Assembly (NCBI GenBank): GCA_958423535.1
Contig: CATZRJ010000011.1
Location: 1-41,846, forward strand
Direction of reading: 5' to 3'
Source of the DNA: an uncultured Collinsella sp.
Lineage (GTDB): Bacteria; Actinomycetota; Coriobacteriia; Coriobacteriales; Coriobacteriaceae
Length of the DNA stretch: 41,846 bases
The translations under genes were made by a program, and so were the position numbers. Of this stretch, positions 15,892 to 22,151 are shown piece after piece. The first letter of the stretch is position 1; each line of letters starts with the position of its first letter. Under the pieces are notes generated by a model. The model ran no database searches. It saw only the letters and a program-made list of their open reading frames with translations, and was not told the origin of the DNA.

Positions 15892-16192
15892 GTCCGCTTC
15901 ACGCTCGCGCCTCGACCGAGGTTCGAATCCATGCATGGTTGTCAAAAAGAAAAGCCCCCGTTTCCGGAGGCTTCAAGTTCAAATGGTGCGGCGTATAGGA
16001 TTCCGCGCATCCGCTTCGCGGATCCGCACCGGCTTCGCCCGCCTGCCGGCGCGCTCGCCCGCTCGCTACGGACGCTCCGCGTCCGCTTCACGCTCGCGCC
16101 TCGACCGAGGTTCGAATCCATGCATGGTTGCCATAAAAGAAAAGCCCCCGTTTCCGGAGGCTTCAAGCTCAAGTGGTGCGGCGTATAGGATT
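15892..16192 (-). repeat. tRNA-anchored ~190-bp repeat unit, Arg locus A (with extra truncated copy)
   Basis: 15892-16002 and 16081-16192 are direct repeats of about 111 bp, offset by 189-190 bp. Each contains, in plus order, the end of a GC-rich core, GAGGTTCGAATCCATGC, a linker, the inverse of the tRNA-Arg terminator and the inverse of the tRNA 3' end. The partial tRNA end is at 15984-16002; the true one belongs to the gene at 16174-16250. Between the repeats lies the hairpin core (16003-16080), with ATCCGC-TTC-GCGGAT, CCGGC/GCCGG and GGACGC-TCC-GCGTCC stems. The left copy is the remnant of a further unit. No protein is credible here, although six-frame translation gives open frames. Confidence 0.9.
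16133..16163 (-). terminator. tRNA-Arg A terminator
   Basis: AAGCCTCCGG-AAA-CGGGGGCTT followed by TTCTTTT in minus sense, beginning 10 bases after CCA. A duplicate lies about 190 bp away inside the repeat unit. Confidence 0.85.
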
Positions 16193-16250
16193 CGAACCTA
16201 TGACGTTCTGATTCGTAGTCAGACCCTCTATCCAGCTGAGGTAACGCCGC
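16174..16250 (-). tRNA. tRNA-Arg(ACG), copy A
   Basis: This is a 77-base cloverleaf with CCA encoded. Acceptor GCGGCGT pairs with ACGCCGC, the anticodon loop is CTACGAA (ACG, read as ICG after deamination) and the T-arm is ATAGGTTCGAATCCTAT. It is identical in sequence to copies B and C. Confidence 0.98.
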
Positions 16251-16262
16251 GACTTGTTGATT

Positions 16263-16291
16263 ATTATGCACAGGGACTGAATAATGGTCAA
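16263..16291 (-). promoter_or_regulatory. tRNA-Arg A promoter
   Basis: TTGACC (16286-16291), a 17-bp spacer and CATAAT (16263-16268) in minus sense. An A/T tract (TTTTTTTGAAAAAA) directly upstream of the -35 is suited to act as an UP element. Confidence 0.88.
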
Positions 16292-16367
16292 GCATTTTTT
16301 CAAAAAAAGTTATTGAATTTGATTTTTACTCATTTGGGACACTTGGCGCGATCTTCGACGCATCGCG

Positions 16368-16617
16368 ATATAAGAAAAGCCCCCGTTGCCGGGAGCTTCA
16401 AGATCAATTGGTGCGGCGTATAGGATTCCGCGCATCCGCTGCGCGGATCCGCACCGGCTTCGCCCGCCTGCCGGCGCGCTCGCCCGCTCGCTACGGACGC
16501 TCCGCGTCCGCTTCACGCTCGCGCCTCGACCGAGGTTCGAATCTCCGCAATGCTCCCATATAAGAAAAGCCCCCGTTGCCGGGAGCTTCAAGATCAATTG
16601 GTGCGGCGTATAGGATT
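16368..16617 (-). repeat. tRNA-anchored ~190-bp repeat unit, Arg locus B
   Basis: 16368-16427 and 16558-16617 are identical 60-bp direct repeats, period 190 bp, made of the terminator region plus the tRNA-Arg 3' end up to the T-loop. The terminator variant (CCGGGAGCTT) and spacer are private to this locus and shared by both copies. The core (16428-16557) carries ATCCGC-TGC-GCGGAT, CCGGC/GCCGG and GGACGC-TCC-GCGTCC stems. It ends with GAGGTTCGAATC on the plus strand and, 16 bases after TTCGAAT, CCA. Confidence 0.9.
16558..16588 (-). terminator. tRNA-Arg B terminator
   Basis: AAGCTCCCGG-CAA-CGGGGGCTT followed by TTCTTAT in minus sense, beginning 10 bases after CCA. An identical copy occurs 190 bp away in the repeat unit. 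Confidence 0.85.
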
Positions 16618-16675
16618 CGAACCTATGACGTTCTGATTCGTAGTCAGACCCTCTATCCAGCTGAGGTAACGCCGC
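16599..16675 (-). tRNA. tRNA-Arg(ACG), copy B
   Basis: Identical 77-base tRNA-Arg(ACG) with encoded CCA, its own promoter and its own terminator variant. Confidence 0.98.
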
Positions 16676-16687
16676 AACGCACGGATT

Positions 16688-16716
16688 ATTATGCACGCGA
16701 GCCCCCGATGGGTCAA
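16688..16716 (-). promoter_or_regulatory. tRNA-Arg B promoter
   Basis: TTGACC (16711-16716), a 17-bp spacer and CATAAT (16688-16693) in minus sense, with AAATTTTTTCAAATTA directly upstream. Confidence 0.88.
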
Positions 16717-16762
16717 GCGATAATTTGAAAAAATTTTACGAAGTAGTGATTAAACCGTTCGT

Positions 16763-17047
16763 GCCTCGACCGAGGTTCGAATCCATGCGGTGTTGCCATA
16801 AAAGAAAAGCCCCCGTTGCCGGAGGCTTCAAGTTCGATTGGTGCGGCGTATAGGATTCCGCGCATCCGCTTCGCGGATCCGCGCCGGCTTCGCCCGCCTG
16901 CCGGCGTGCTCGCCCGCTCGCTAAAAACGCTTCGCGTTTTCTTTACGCTCGCGCCTCGACCGAGGTTCGAATCCATGCGGTGTTGCCATAAAAGAAAAGC
17001 CCCCGTTGCCGGAGGCTTCAAGTTCGATTGGTGCGGCGTATAGGATT
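16763..17047 (-). repeat. tRNA-anchored ~190-bp repeat unit, Arg locus C
   Basis: 16763-16857 and 16953-17047 are perfectly identical 95-bp direct repeats, period 190 bp. They include the opposite-strand T-arm copy, linker, terminator and tRNA 3' end. The core between them (16858-16952) has ATCCGC-TTC-GCGGAT, GCCGGC/GCCGGC and AAAACGC-TTC-GCGTTTT. The last stem replaces GGACGC/GCGTCC of loci A and B with both strands changed. The left flank retains the end of a previous core (GCCTCGACCGAGG). Confidence 0.92.
16988..17018 (-). terminator. tRNA-Arg C terminator
   Basis: AAGCCTCCGG-CAA-CGGGGGCTT followed by TTCTTTT in minus sense. An identical copy lies 190 bp away. Confidence 0.85.
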
Positions 17048-17105
17048 CGAACCTATGACGTTCTGATTCGTAGTCAGACCCTCTATCCAGCTGAGGTAAC
17101 GCCGC
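17029..17105 (-). tRNA. tRNA-Arg(ACG), copy C
   Basis: Identical 77-base tRNA-Arg(ACG) with encoded CCA. First of the three copies in transcription order, but each has its own promoter and terminator, so they are separate units. Confidence 0.98.
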
Positions 17106-17117
17106 AGCGCAAGACAT

Positions 17118-17146
17118 ATAAAACCACTTTAGTTAGTTAGAGTCAA
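17118..17146 (-). promoter_or_regulatory. tRNA-Arg C promoter
   Basis: TTGACT (17141-17146), a 17-bp spacer and TTTTAT (17118-17123) in minus sense. CTCAAAAAGTTTGAG lies just upstream of the -35. Confidence 0.8.
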
Positions 17147-17178
17147 GCACAATCTCAAACTTTTTGAGAATATGCTCC

Positions 17179-17556
17179 TCACGCAGCTCCGCATGCGCCA
17201 ACATCCCCAATGCGATCAATCGGTTTTTCAACCACATCGAACCCGGCACCGAGTTCCCTCAAAAGCGAACGCACCCGCTGGGCGCAGTCATAATCGGCAA
17301 ACGAGATGCTCAGCATGCGCGCTACCTGGTTAGAAGTCCCAACTCCATAGAACTGCTCAAGCGCCACAAGCCCCTCGTGCGTCACAAAGGTCTCAACTAC
17401 ATGCAGCGACTCCTCAAAGCACCATTGGGTTAACGGACCCTCGCTCGTCTGCCGCACCACCAAACCACCCATACCCGATGGCTCACACGTAACTAGTAGG
17501 TGCTCCCCACCTTCATCGCTCTCAAACAAAACTACCCGTTCATCAAACAGCTCCAT
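17179..17556 (-). CDS. Unknown 125-residue protein, possibly LexA-controlled
   Basis: Small acidic protein of unknown function (MELFDERVVLFESDEGGE... ), with no signal peptide, membrane segment or motif I recognise. The sequence alternates short strands (HLLVTCEPSGMGGLVVRQ) and a helical C-terminal half (NQVARMLSISFADYDCAQRVRSLL), as in a compact cytoplasmic domain. The start at 17554-17556 is chosen because GAGGAAGGGG ends five bases before it; an ATG eight codons upstream would lie inside this ribosome site. About 60 bp upstream is GAACGTTTGTTC, which fits the LexA box of Gram-positive bacteria. It follows the serS terminator, so it has its own promoter. Confidence 0.75.
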   Translation of the reverse strand: MELFDERVVLFESDEGGEHLLVTCEPSGMGGLVVRQTSEGPLTQWCFEESLHVVETFVTHEGLVALEQFYGVGTSNQVARMLSISFADYDCAQRVRSLLRELGAGFDVVEKPIDRIGDVGACGAA

Positions 17557-17607
17557 CGCATCCCCTTCCTCTCGCTTCAATTTAACAAAAGCATAGCAGG
17601 TAGATGG

Positions 17608-17629
17608 CTGTATACAGAACGTTTGTTCG
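17608..17629 (-). promoter_or_regulatory. LexA-like box (GAAC-N4-GTTC) and adjoining palindrome
   Basis: GAACGTTTGTTC at 17617-17628 reads CGAACAAACGTTCT in minus sense, fitting the CGAAC-N4-GTTC consensus of Gram-positive and actinobacterial LexA. The perfect palindrome CTGTATACAG (17608-17617) adjoins it. It lies 61-72 bp before the start of the 125-residue gene, in its promoter region. Confidence 0.5.
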
Positions 17630-17675
17630 TGTGTTTTCTATTGAGCTGTCCGCACGATATGGTAAGGCTTTGCGC

Positions 17676-17706
17676 ACAAAAAGGGCGCCCCAAAAAGGAG
17701 CGCCCT
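17676..17706 (-). terminator. serS terminator
   Basis: AGGGCGCTCC-TTTTT-GGGGCGCCCT followed by TTTTTG in minus sense, beginning 24 bp after the serS stop codon. Confidence 0.92.
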
Positions 17707-17729
17707 CGCAAATCGCTTATGCAGGCAAC

Positions 17730-19013
17730 CTACGCGACCGGCTCGATCTTCTCGAGGCCGCCCATGTAAGGACGAAGAACCTCAGGGATCGTGATGGTGC
17801 CGTCGGCGTTCTGGTAGTTCTCCAGGATGGCGGCCATGGTGCGGCCAGCCGGCAGGCCGGAACCGTTGAGGGTGTGCAGGTAGCGCGAGCCCTTGAAGTT
17901 CTCGGGGTCGCGATACTTGATGTTGGCGCGACGGGCCTGGAAGTCGCCGCAGTTGGAGCAGGAGCTAATCTCCTTGTAGGCGTTGTAGCTCGGCAGCCAG
18001 ACCTCGATGTCGTAGGTCTGACGGGCAGAGAAGCCCAGGTCGCCGGTGCACAGGCTAATCACGCGATACGGAAGGCCCAGCTGCTGAAGCAGGAACTCGG
18101 CCTCGGCGGTCATGCTCTCGAGCTCCTCGTCGGACTCCTCCGGCTTGGCAAACTTGACCATCTCGACCTTGTCAAACTCGTGCTGGCGGATGATGCCGCG
18201 GGTGTCGCGACCAGCGGAGCCGGCCTCCTCGCGGAAGCAGGGGGTGAAGGCGGTGTAGCGGCGCGGCAAGGTGTCGGCGTCGAGAACCTCGCCGGCGTGC
18301 AGGTTGGTAAGCACGACCTCGGCGGTGGGAATCAGGAAGTTATCACCCGAGACGTGATAGGCGTCGTCCTCGAACTTGGGCAGCTGACCCGTGCCAAACA
18401 TGGTCTGACGCTTGACGACGATGGGCGGCCACCACTCCTTAAAGCCACGGCTGGTGTGCGTGTCCAGGAAGAAGTTGATGAGGGCGCGCTCAAGACGGGC
18501 GCCGGCGCCACCGAGAACGGTGAAGCGGCTGCCGGAGAGCTTGTTGCCACGCTCGAAGTCGAGGATGTCCAGATCGGTGCCCAGATCCCAGTGCGGCTTA
18601 AAGTCGAAGTCGAACTCGCGCGGAGTGCCCCAGCGGCGACGCTCGATGTTCTCGTCCTCGTCCTTACCGTACGGGGTAGCCTCGCACGGAATGTTGGGCA
18701 GGTGAGACATGAAGTCGTACTGCTCCTGCTCAAGAGCGGTACGGCGCTCGGCCAGACCGTCAATCTTCTCGTTGACGGCGCGCACGGCCTCCTTGGCGGC
18801 CTCGGCCTCGTCCTTCTTGCCCTCCTTCATCAGGGCGCCAATCTTCTTGGACTCGGCGTTACGCGTGGCCTGGAGCTCCTCGACCTCGGTGATGACGGCA
18901 CGGCGCTCGTCGTCGAGTTCAAAGAACTTCTCGCGATCCCAAGACGTCTGGCGATTTGCCATGGCGGTATCGATGGCATCGGGGTTCTCGCGAACAAACT
19001 TGATATCAAGCAT
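17730..19013 (-). CDS. serS: Serine--tRNA ligase
   Basis: Class II aminoacyl-tRNA synthetase charging tRNA-Ser, 427 residues, a normal length. The N-terminal long coiled-coil arm that grips the tRNA-Ser variable arm spans about residues 30-100. Motif 2 is CFREEAGSAGRDTRGI, followed by RQHEFDKVEM; motif 3 is GSGLPAGRTMAAILENYQ near the C-terminus. The start MLDIKFVRENP at 19011-19013 matches family N-termini and has GGAGG five bases upstream; the nine-codon extension upstream does not. No T-box leader fits in the roughly 110 bp before it, which is shared with a divergent small gene. Confidence 0.98.
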   Translation of the reverse strand: MLDIKFVRENPDAIDTAMANRQTSWDREKFFELDDERRAVITEVEELQATRNAESKKIGALMKEGKKDEAEAAKEAVRAVNEKIDGLAERRTALEQEQYDFMSHLPNIPCEATPYGKDEDENIERRRWGTPREFDFDFKPHWDLGTDLDILDFERGNKLSGSRFTVLGGAGARLERALINFFLDTHTSRGFKEWWPPIVVKRQTMFGTGQLPKFEDDAYHVSGDNFLIPTAEVVLTNLHAGEVLDADTLPRRYTAFTPCFREEAGSAGRDTRGIIRQHEFDKVEMVKFAKPEESDEELESMTAEAEFLLQQLGLPYRVISLCTGDLGFSARQTYDIEVWLPSYNAYKEISSCSNCGDFQARRANIKYRDPENFKGSRYLHTLNGSGLPAGRTMAAILENYQNADGTITIPEVLRPYMGGLEKIEPVA

Positions 19014-19124
19014 TAGATCCTCCGGCGATATACATTCCATTTAGGTTGCAACCTTGTACATGTATGGGCAAGTATATACTTATGAGCGTTTACGACCCAA
19101 CTCAACTACGCAAGAAGGCACCCA

Positions 19125-19298
19125 ATGGACGCAGTTTTTTCCTTTTTGTTTGGCACCCGCACCGGTTTTGCCATCCTTTTCGCCGGCGGCATCCTACTGT
19201 TTGCGATTCTTGCCTTTGTAATGGAGAAGCGCACCCATAAGATGTATGTCGACCGCGGACCCAAGTCCGAGGATGAGGAAGACAGCTTCTGGGACTAA
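19125..19298 (+). CDS. Small single-pass membrane protein, 57 residues
   Basis: A 57-codon gene with AAGAAGG seven bases before the ATG and a strong terminator right after it. The product begins MDAVFSFLFGTRTG, has one membrane segment (FAILFAGGILLFAILAFVM, about residues 15-33), then a basic-acidic cytoplasmic tail (EKRTHKMYVDRGP ... EDEEDSFWD). It resembles the short conserved membrane proteins of Coriobacteriia filed as domains of unknown function (perhaps DUF6724), but I am not certain of that family. It is divergent from serS and convergent with proC. Function is unknown. Confidence 0.8.
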   Translation: MDAVFSFLFGTRTGFAILFAGGILLFAILAFVMEKRTHKMYVDRGPKSEDEEDSFWD

Positions 19299-19455
19299 CC
19301 TGCCAAAAAGGGACAGGTTTATTTTGGTCGGTTTTATCTGGGCAAACGCAATCGCCCCGCAACTGGAATTGAGCCAGTTGCGGGGCGCTTTTTGCTATAG
19401 AGATAAAGCCGCAGGAAAAACCTGCCAAAATAAACCTGTCCCTAAATGGCGGGTT
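19297..19455. repeat. Inverted-repeat element filling the gap between two convergent genes
   Basis: The arms 19297-19327 and 19425-19455 pair over about 31 bp with few mismatches (GGGACAGGTTTATTTTGG is shared exactly). The left arm starts inside the TAA of the small membrane-protein gene, and the right arm ends one base before the TAA of proC. An intrinsic terminator sits in the centre. The GGGACAGG/CCTGTCCC box links it to the other gene-end repeats. Confidence 0.85.
19353..19394 (+). terminator. Strong terminator of the small membrane-protein gene
   Basis: CGCCCCGCAACTGG and CCAGTTGCGGGGCG form a perfect 14-bp stem with a 7-base loop, followed by CTTTTTGC on the plus strand. It is embedded in the larger inverted repeat. 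Confidence 0.92.
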
Positions 19456-20226
19456 TTACTGGAGGGTGGCGTCGATGGCCTTGACCAGGGCGCTGCGCAT
19501 GCCGGCGTCCTCAAGCGCGACGACGCCCTTGATGGTGGCACCGCCGGGCGAGCATACGGCATCCTTCATCGCCGCAGGATGCTGACCAGTCGCAAGCTGC
19601 AGCTTTGCCGTGCCCAGCACCATCTGGCTCACAATGCGATAGGCATCGGCGCGCGGAATGCCGTGCTTGACGGCCGCGTCGCCGAGGGCCTCAATCGCCA
19701 TGGCAACAAATGCCGGGGCGCAACCGCCCACGGTGCCGCCCACAAACAGCAGGCTCGTGTCGAGCTCGACGACGGTGCCAAGCTTACCGAGCAGGTCGAG
19801 CACCACGGCACGCTGCTCGTCGTTGAGTGTAGAGGACTTCTCGCAGGCGATGACGCCTTCGCCCACCGAAACCGGTGTGTTGGGCACCGTCGAGATGTGC
19901 GCGACACCCGGCAGGACCTGTTCCCACTTGGCACTATCCCAAGTCCAGGCGACCGAAAGGACAACCTTGTCAGCAAGGGTGTCTTTGAGCGGAGCGAAGA
20001 CCTTCTCGATCATGTATGGCTTGACCGCAGCAACCACGATATCGGATGCGGCGACAACCTCCGCCGCATCACGACAGGCAACCATCCCACGCGCCTCACA
20101 GCGCTCAACCAAGGCGTCGTAGTGGCCCGCGCAGGCGCACATATCGCTCGCAGCCACACCGGCGGCGATCCAGCCATCGGCCATAGCGCTCGCCATATTG
20201 CCAAAGCCGACAAATCCAATCTTCAT
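19456..20226 (-). CDS. proC: Pyrroline-5-carboxylate reductase
   Basis: NADPH-dependent enzyme for the last step of proline synthesis (pyrroline-5-carboxylate to proline), cytosolic, 256 residues. The N-terminal Rossmann motif is IGFVGFGNMASAMADGW. AVKPYMIEKVF and the catalytic C-terminal dimerisation region (FVGGTVGGCAPAFVAMAIEAL, SPGGATIKGV with the family's S/T-P-G-G-x-T) are clear. AAAGGA lies ten bases before the ATG. Its stop codon abuts an inverted-repeat element. Confidence 0.97.
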   Translation of the reverse strand: MKIGFVGFGNMASAMADGWIAAGVAASDMCACAGHYDALVERCEARGMVACRDAAEVVAASDIVVAAVKPYMIEKVFAPLKDTLADKVVLSVAWTWDSAKWEQVLPGVAHISTVPNTPVSVGEGVIACEKSSTLNDEQRAVVLDLLGKLGTVVELDTSLLFVGGTVGGCAPAFVAMAIEALGDAAVKHGIPRADAYRIVSQMVLGTAKLQLATGQHPAAMKDAVCSPGGATIKGVVALEDAGMRSALVKAIDATLQ

Positions 20227-20299
20227 ATCTCATAGTCCTTTCAGACACGTTCTTCAAAACGAAGGCTATTGTCCCACGGCATTGTTTCGTATTGCCGAC

Positions 20300-20770
20300 C
20301 TATTTGTGATACGGCTCGCCACGGCTGATCTTGCAGGCGCGGTAGATTTGCTCCAGCAGCACCACGCGCGCCAAGTTATGCGGCAAGGTAATGCGTCCAA
20401 AGCTGAGCATCTCGTCGGCTCGTGCGCGCACATCATCGCTCACGCCGTCCGATCCGCCAATCACAAAGGCGATGTCGCTGTTACCACGCAGCATAAGATC
20501 ATCGAGCCGCGCCGAAAGCTCCTCGCTTGAGCGCTCTTTGCCCTCAATGGCCAGCAAGATCACATGCGCTCGAGGCGGCAGGGTTGCAAGAATCGCCGCC
20601 CCCTCCTTGTCGCGCGCGGCATCCACGCCGCCCGCCTTAGCCGGGTCGATATCGGCCACCTCGCGGATATCCACCTTGGCATAGGCACCTAGGCGCTTGG
20701 TGTACTCAGCGCAGGCATCCTTCCAAAAACGCTCTTTGAGCTTACCGACGCATACAACGGTGTATTTCAC
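20300..20770 (-). CDS. rlmH: 23S rRNA pseudouridine-1915 N3-methyltransferase RlmH
   Basis: SPOUT-family methyltransferase that methylates pseudouridine 1915 in helix 69 of 23S rRNA on assembled ribosomes; 156 residues, the usual length. Seen: the N-terminal VVCVGKLKERFWKDACAEY, the central VILLAIEGKERSSEELS, the knot motif IAFVIGGSDGVSDDV and the C-terminal LARVVLLEQIYRACKISRGE ending in PYHK. The start is GTG with AAGGAG upstream, six bases after the SPFH gene stop codon, so the two are one operon. Confidence 0.98.
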   Translation of the reverse strand: MKYTVVCVGKLKERFWKDACAEYTKRLGAYAKVDIREVADIDPAKAGGVDAARDKEGAAILATLPPRAHVILLAIEGKERSSEELSARLDDLMLRGNSDIAFVIGGSDGVSDDVRARADEMLSFGRITLPHNLARVVLLEQIYRACKISRGEPYHK

Positions 20771-20776
20771 GCGCGT

Positions 20777-21715
20777 CTACTCCTTCGAATCGTTTTGAAC
20801 TTTGCCGGCAGTCAGCATCTGCTCGAACATCGAGGCCGACTGCGAGAAATCGCTCGGCAGCACGACCGTCGAGGTTTTACCCGTACGAGCGAACTCCGTC
20901 ATCATCTCGGACCACTGCGTAAACATGAACAGCTGGTTGGCCTCGTCGTTGCCGACACCCGTCTCCTGGATGATCTCGAGCGAATCCTTGATGCCCAGCG
21001 CGATGGCCTTGCGCTGGTTAGCGATGCCTTCGCCCGCCTTTTCCATCGCCTCGGCCTCGGCGGTCGCCTCGGTGACGCGCTTGATGCGGTCGGCCTCGGC
21101 GAGCTCCTGCGCAGCAGCGCGCTTGCGCTGGGCGGCATTGATGTCGTTCATGGAGTTCTCGACCTCGGTCGGCAGCGCGATCTTGGTGATGAGCGTCGAT
21201 ACGAGAGTGAACCCGTAGGCAGCCATCTGCTCGGACACAGTGGCGTTGACGTCCTTGGCGATGTCATCCTTCTTGGCAAAGACCTCATCGAGCGTGTAGA
21301 CAGGGATAGAAGAGCGTAGGGCATCGGTGATGAAATCGCGCATCTGGTCGACGGGCTCCTGCAGCATGTAGTAGCTCTTGTAGATACCCGAATCTGCCGG
21401 GCCGGCGCCCATGTCATAGCTCACGTGGTACTGAGCAGAGACCTCAAGGCCGATGGTCACGTTGTCCTGGGTCTTAACGTCGATGCCAAAACCGTTTTTC
21501 ATGGTGCGCAGGCTCACCGTGGCGGCCTTGCGGTCGATCACGGGCACCTTCATGTGGAAGCCCGCGTTGACGATGCGGTTAAACTTGCCCAGACGCTCGA
21601 TGATCACGGCATGCTGTTGTTCAACGACATAGCAGGCGTTAGGAAGCAGTAGCAGCAAAATGATGATGGGAAGCAGAAGGCTCGTAAGGGCGGCAATGAT
21701 ACCGGACAACAGCAT
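20777..21715 (-). CDS. SPFH/Band 7 membrane protein (stomatin-like)
   Basis: Membrane-anchored scaffold protein of 312 residues. A hydrophobic N-terminus (about residues 5-27) anchors it. It is followed by the SPFH domain with VVEQQHAVIIERLGKFNRI, KVPVIDRKAATVSLRT, FGIDVKTQDNVTIGLEVS and SIPVYTLDEVFAKKDDI, and then the Ala/Glu-rich coiled coil (AQRKRAAAQELAEADRIKR, ATAEAEAMEKAGEG) that drives oligomer ring formation. Such proteins organise membrane microdomains and often guard proteases. The start at 21713-21715 has AGAGGAG five bases upstream. It heads the SPFH-rlmH pair. Confidence 0.94.
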   Translation of the reverse strand: MLLSGIIAALTSLLLPIIILLLLLPNACYVVEQQHAVIIERLGKFNRIVNAGFHMKVPVIDRKAATVSLRTMKNGFGIDVKTQDNVTIGLEVSAQYHVSYDMGAGPADSGIYKSYYMLQEPVDQMRDFITDALRSSIPVYTLDEVFAKKDDIAKDVNATVSEQMAAYGFTLVSTLITKIALPTEVENSMNDINAAQRKRAAAQELAEADRIKRVTEATAEAEAMEKAGEGIANQRKAIALGIKDSLEIIQETGVGNDEANQLFMFTQWSEMMTEFARTGKTSTVVLPSDFSQSASMFEQMLTAGKVQNDSKE

Positions 21716-21786
21716 GGTCTCTCCTCTGATAGGCACACGTTGGCACTAGGATACCCGCACGAAGCAGCCACGTGACACCAACAGGA

Positions 21787-22039
21787 GGCCCATAACAAAA
21801 AAGCTCCCATTGCTGGGAGCTCTTTCATTCAATGGTGCGGGCGAAAGGACGTCCGCGTATCCGCTTCGCGGATCCGCACCGGCTTCGCCCGCCTGCCGGC
21901 GTCCTCGCCAGCTCGCTAAAAACGCTCCGCGTTTTCTTTACGCTCGCTCCTTCACAGGTTCAAGTCCCTGCGATGGGCCCATAACAAAAAAGCCCCCATT
22001 GCTGGGAGCTCTTTCATTTAATGGTGCGGGCGAAAGGAC
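21787..22039 (-). repeat. tRNA-anchored ~190-bp repeat unit, Leu locus
   Basis: 21787-21850 and 21976-22039 are 64-bp direct repeats with two mismatches, offset by 189 bp. They hold the tRNA-Leu 3' end up to the T-loop plus its terminator. The core (21851-21975) has ATCCGC-TTC-GCGGAT, CCGGC/GCCGG and AAAACGC-TCC-GCGTTTT stems. It ends on the plus strand with AGGTTCAAGTCC, the Leu T-loop rather than the Arg one, and reaches CCA 16 bases after TTCAAGT. Confidence 0.9.
21985..22010 (-). terminator. tRNA-Leu terminator
   Basis: AGCTCCCA-GCAA-TGGGGGCT followed by TTTTTG in minus sense. A near-identical copy lies 189 bp away in the repeat unit. Confidence 0.88.
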
Positions 22040-22108
22040 TTGAACCTTCATGGGGTTGCCCCCATACGGACCTGAACCGTACGCGTCTGCCAATTCCGCC
22101 ACGCCCGC
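22022..22108 (-). tRNA. tRNA-Leu(CAG)
   Basis: This is an 87-base type II tRNA with encoded CCA. Acceptor GCGGGCG pairs with CGCCCGC, the anticodon loop TTCAGGT gives CAG, the long variable arm is TGGGGGCAACCCCA and the T-loop is TTCAAGT. Confidence 0.97.
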
Positions 22109-22119
22109 GTGCAGGAATT

Positions 22120-22148
22120 AGAATAACGGAGCGCCATCGCGAACGCAA
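22120..22148 (-). promoter_or_regulatory. tRNA-Leu promoter
   Basis: TTGCGT (22143-22148), a 17-bp spacer and TATTCT (22120-22125) in minus sense. The A/T tract upstream of the -35 (CTTTTTCAAAAATAG) is also the last codons of tatD. Confidence 0.75.
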
Positions 22149-22151
22149 GAA

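Noticed and set aside
15984..16002. Extra tRNA genes at the partial tRNA 3' ends (also 16409-16427, 16839-16857, 21833-21850, 27937-27954)
   Set aside because: Only the 3' side from the T-loop onward is present; there is no D-arm, anticodon arm or 5' acceptor strand.
15892..17047. CRISPR array at the repeated segments
   Set aside because: The repeats are 60-112 bp, few, contain tRNA 3' ends and terminators, and the intervening cores are related to one another rather than unique spacers. No cas genes are present.
15931..17117. Open frames of 75-160 codons in several frames through the tRNA-Arg region
   Set aside because: They read through tRNA genes, terminators and the repeat units, recur in near-identical form at each copy and have no ribosome sites. 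They are artefacts of repeated non-coding DNA.
17179..19125. T-box leaders before serS or metG
   Set aside because: The upstream gaps are about 110 and 70 bp, without the stem I/antiterminator pattern or the conserved T-box sequence.
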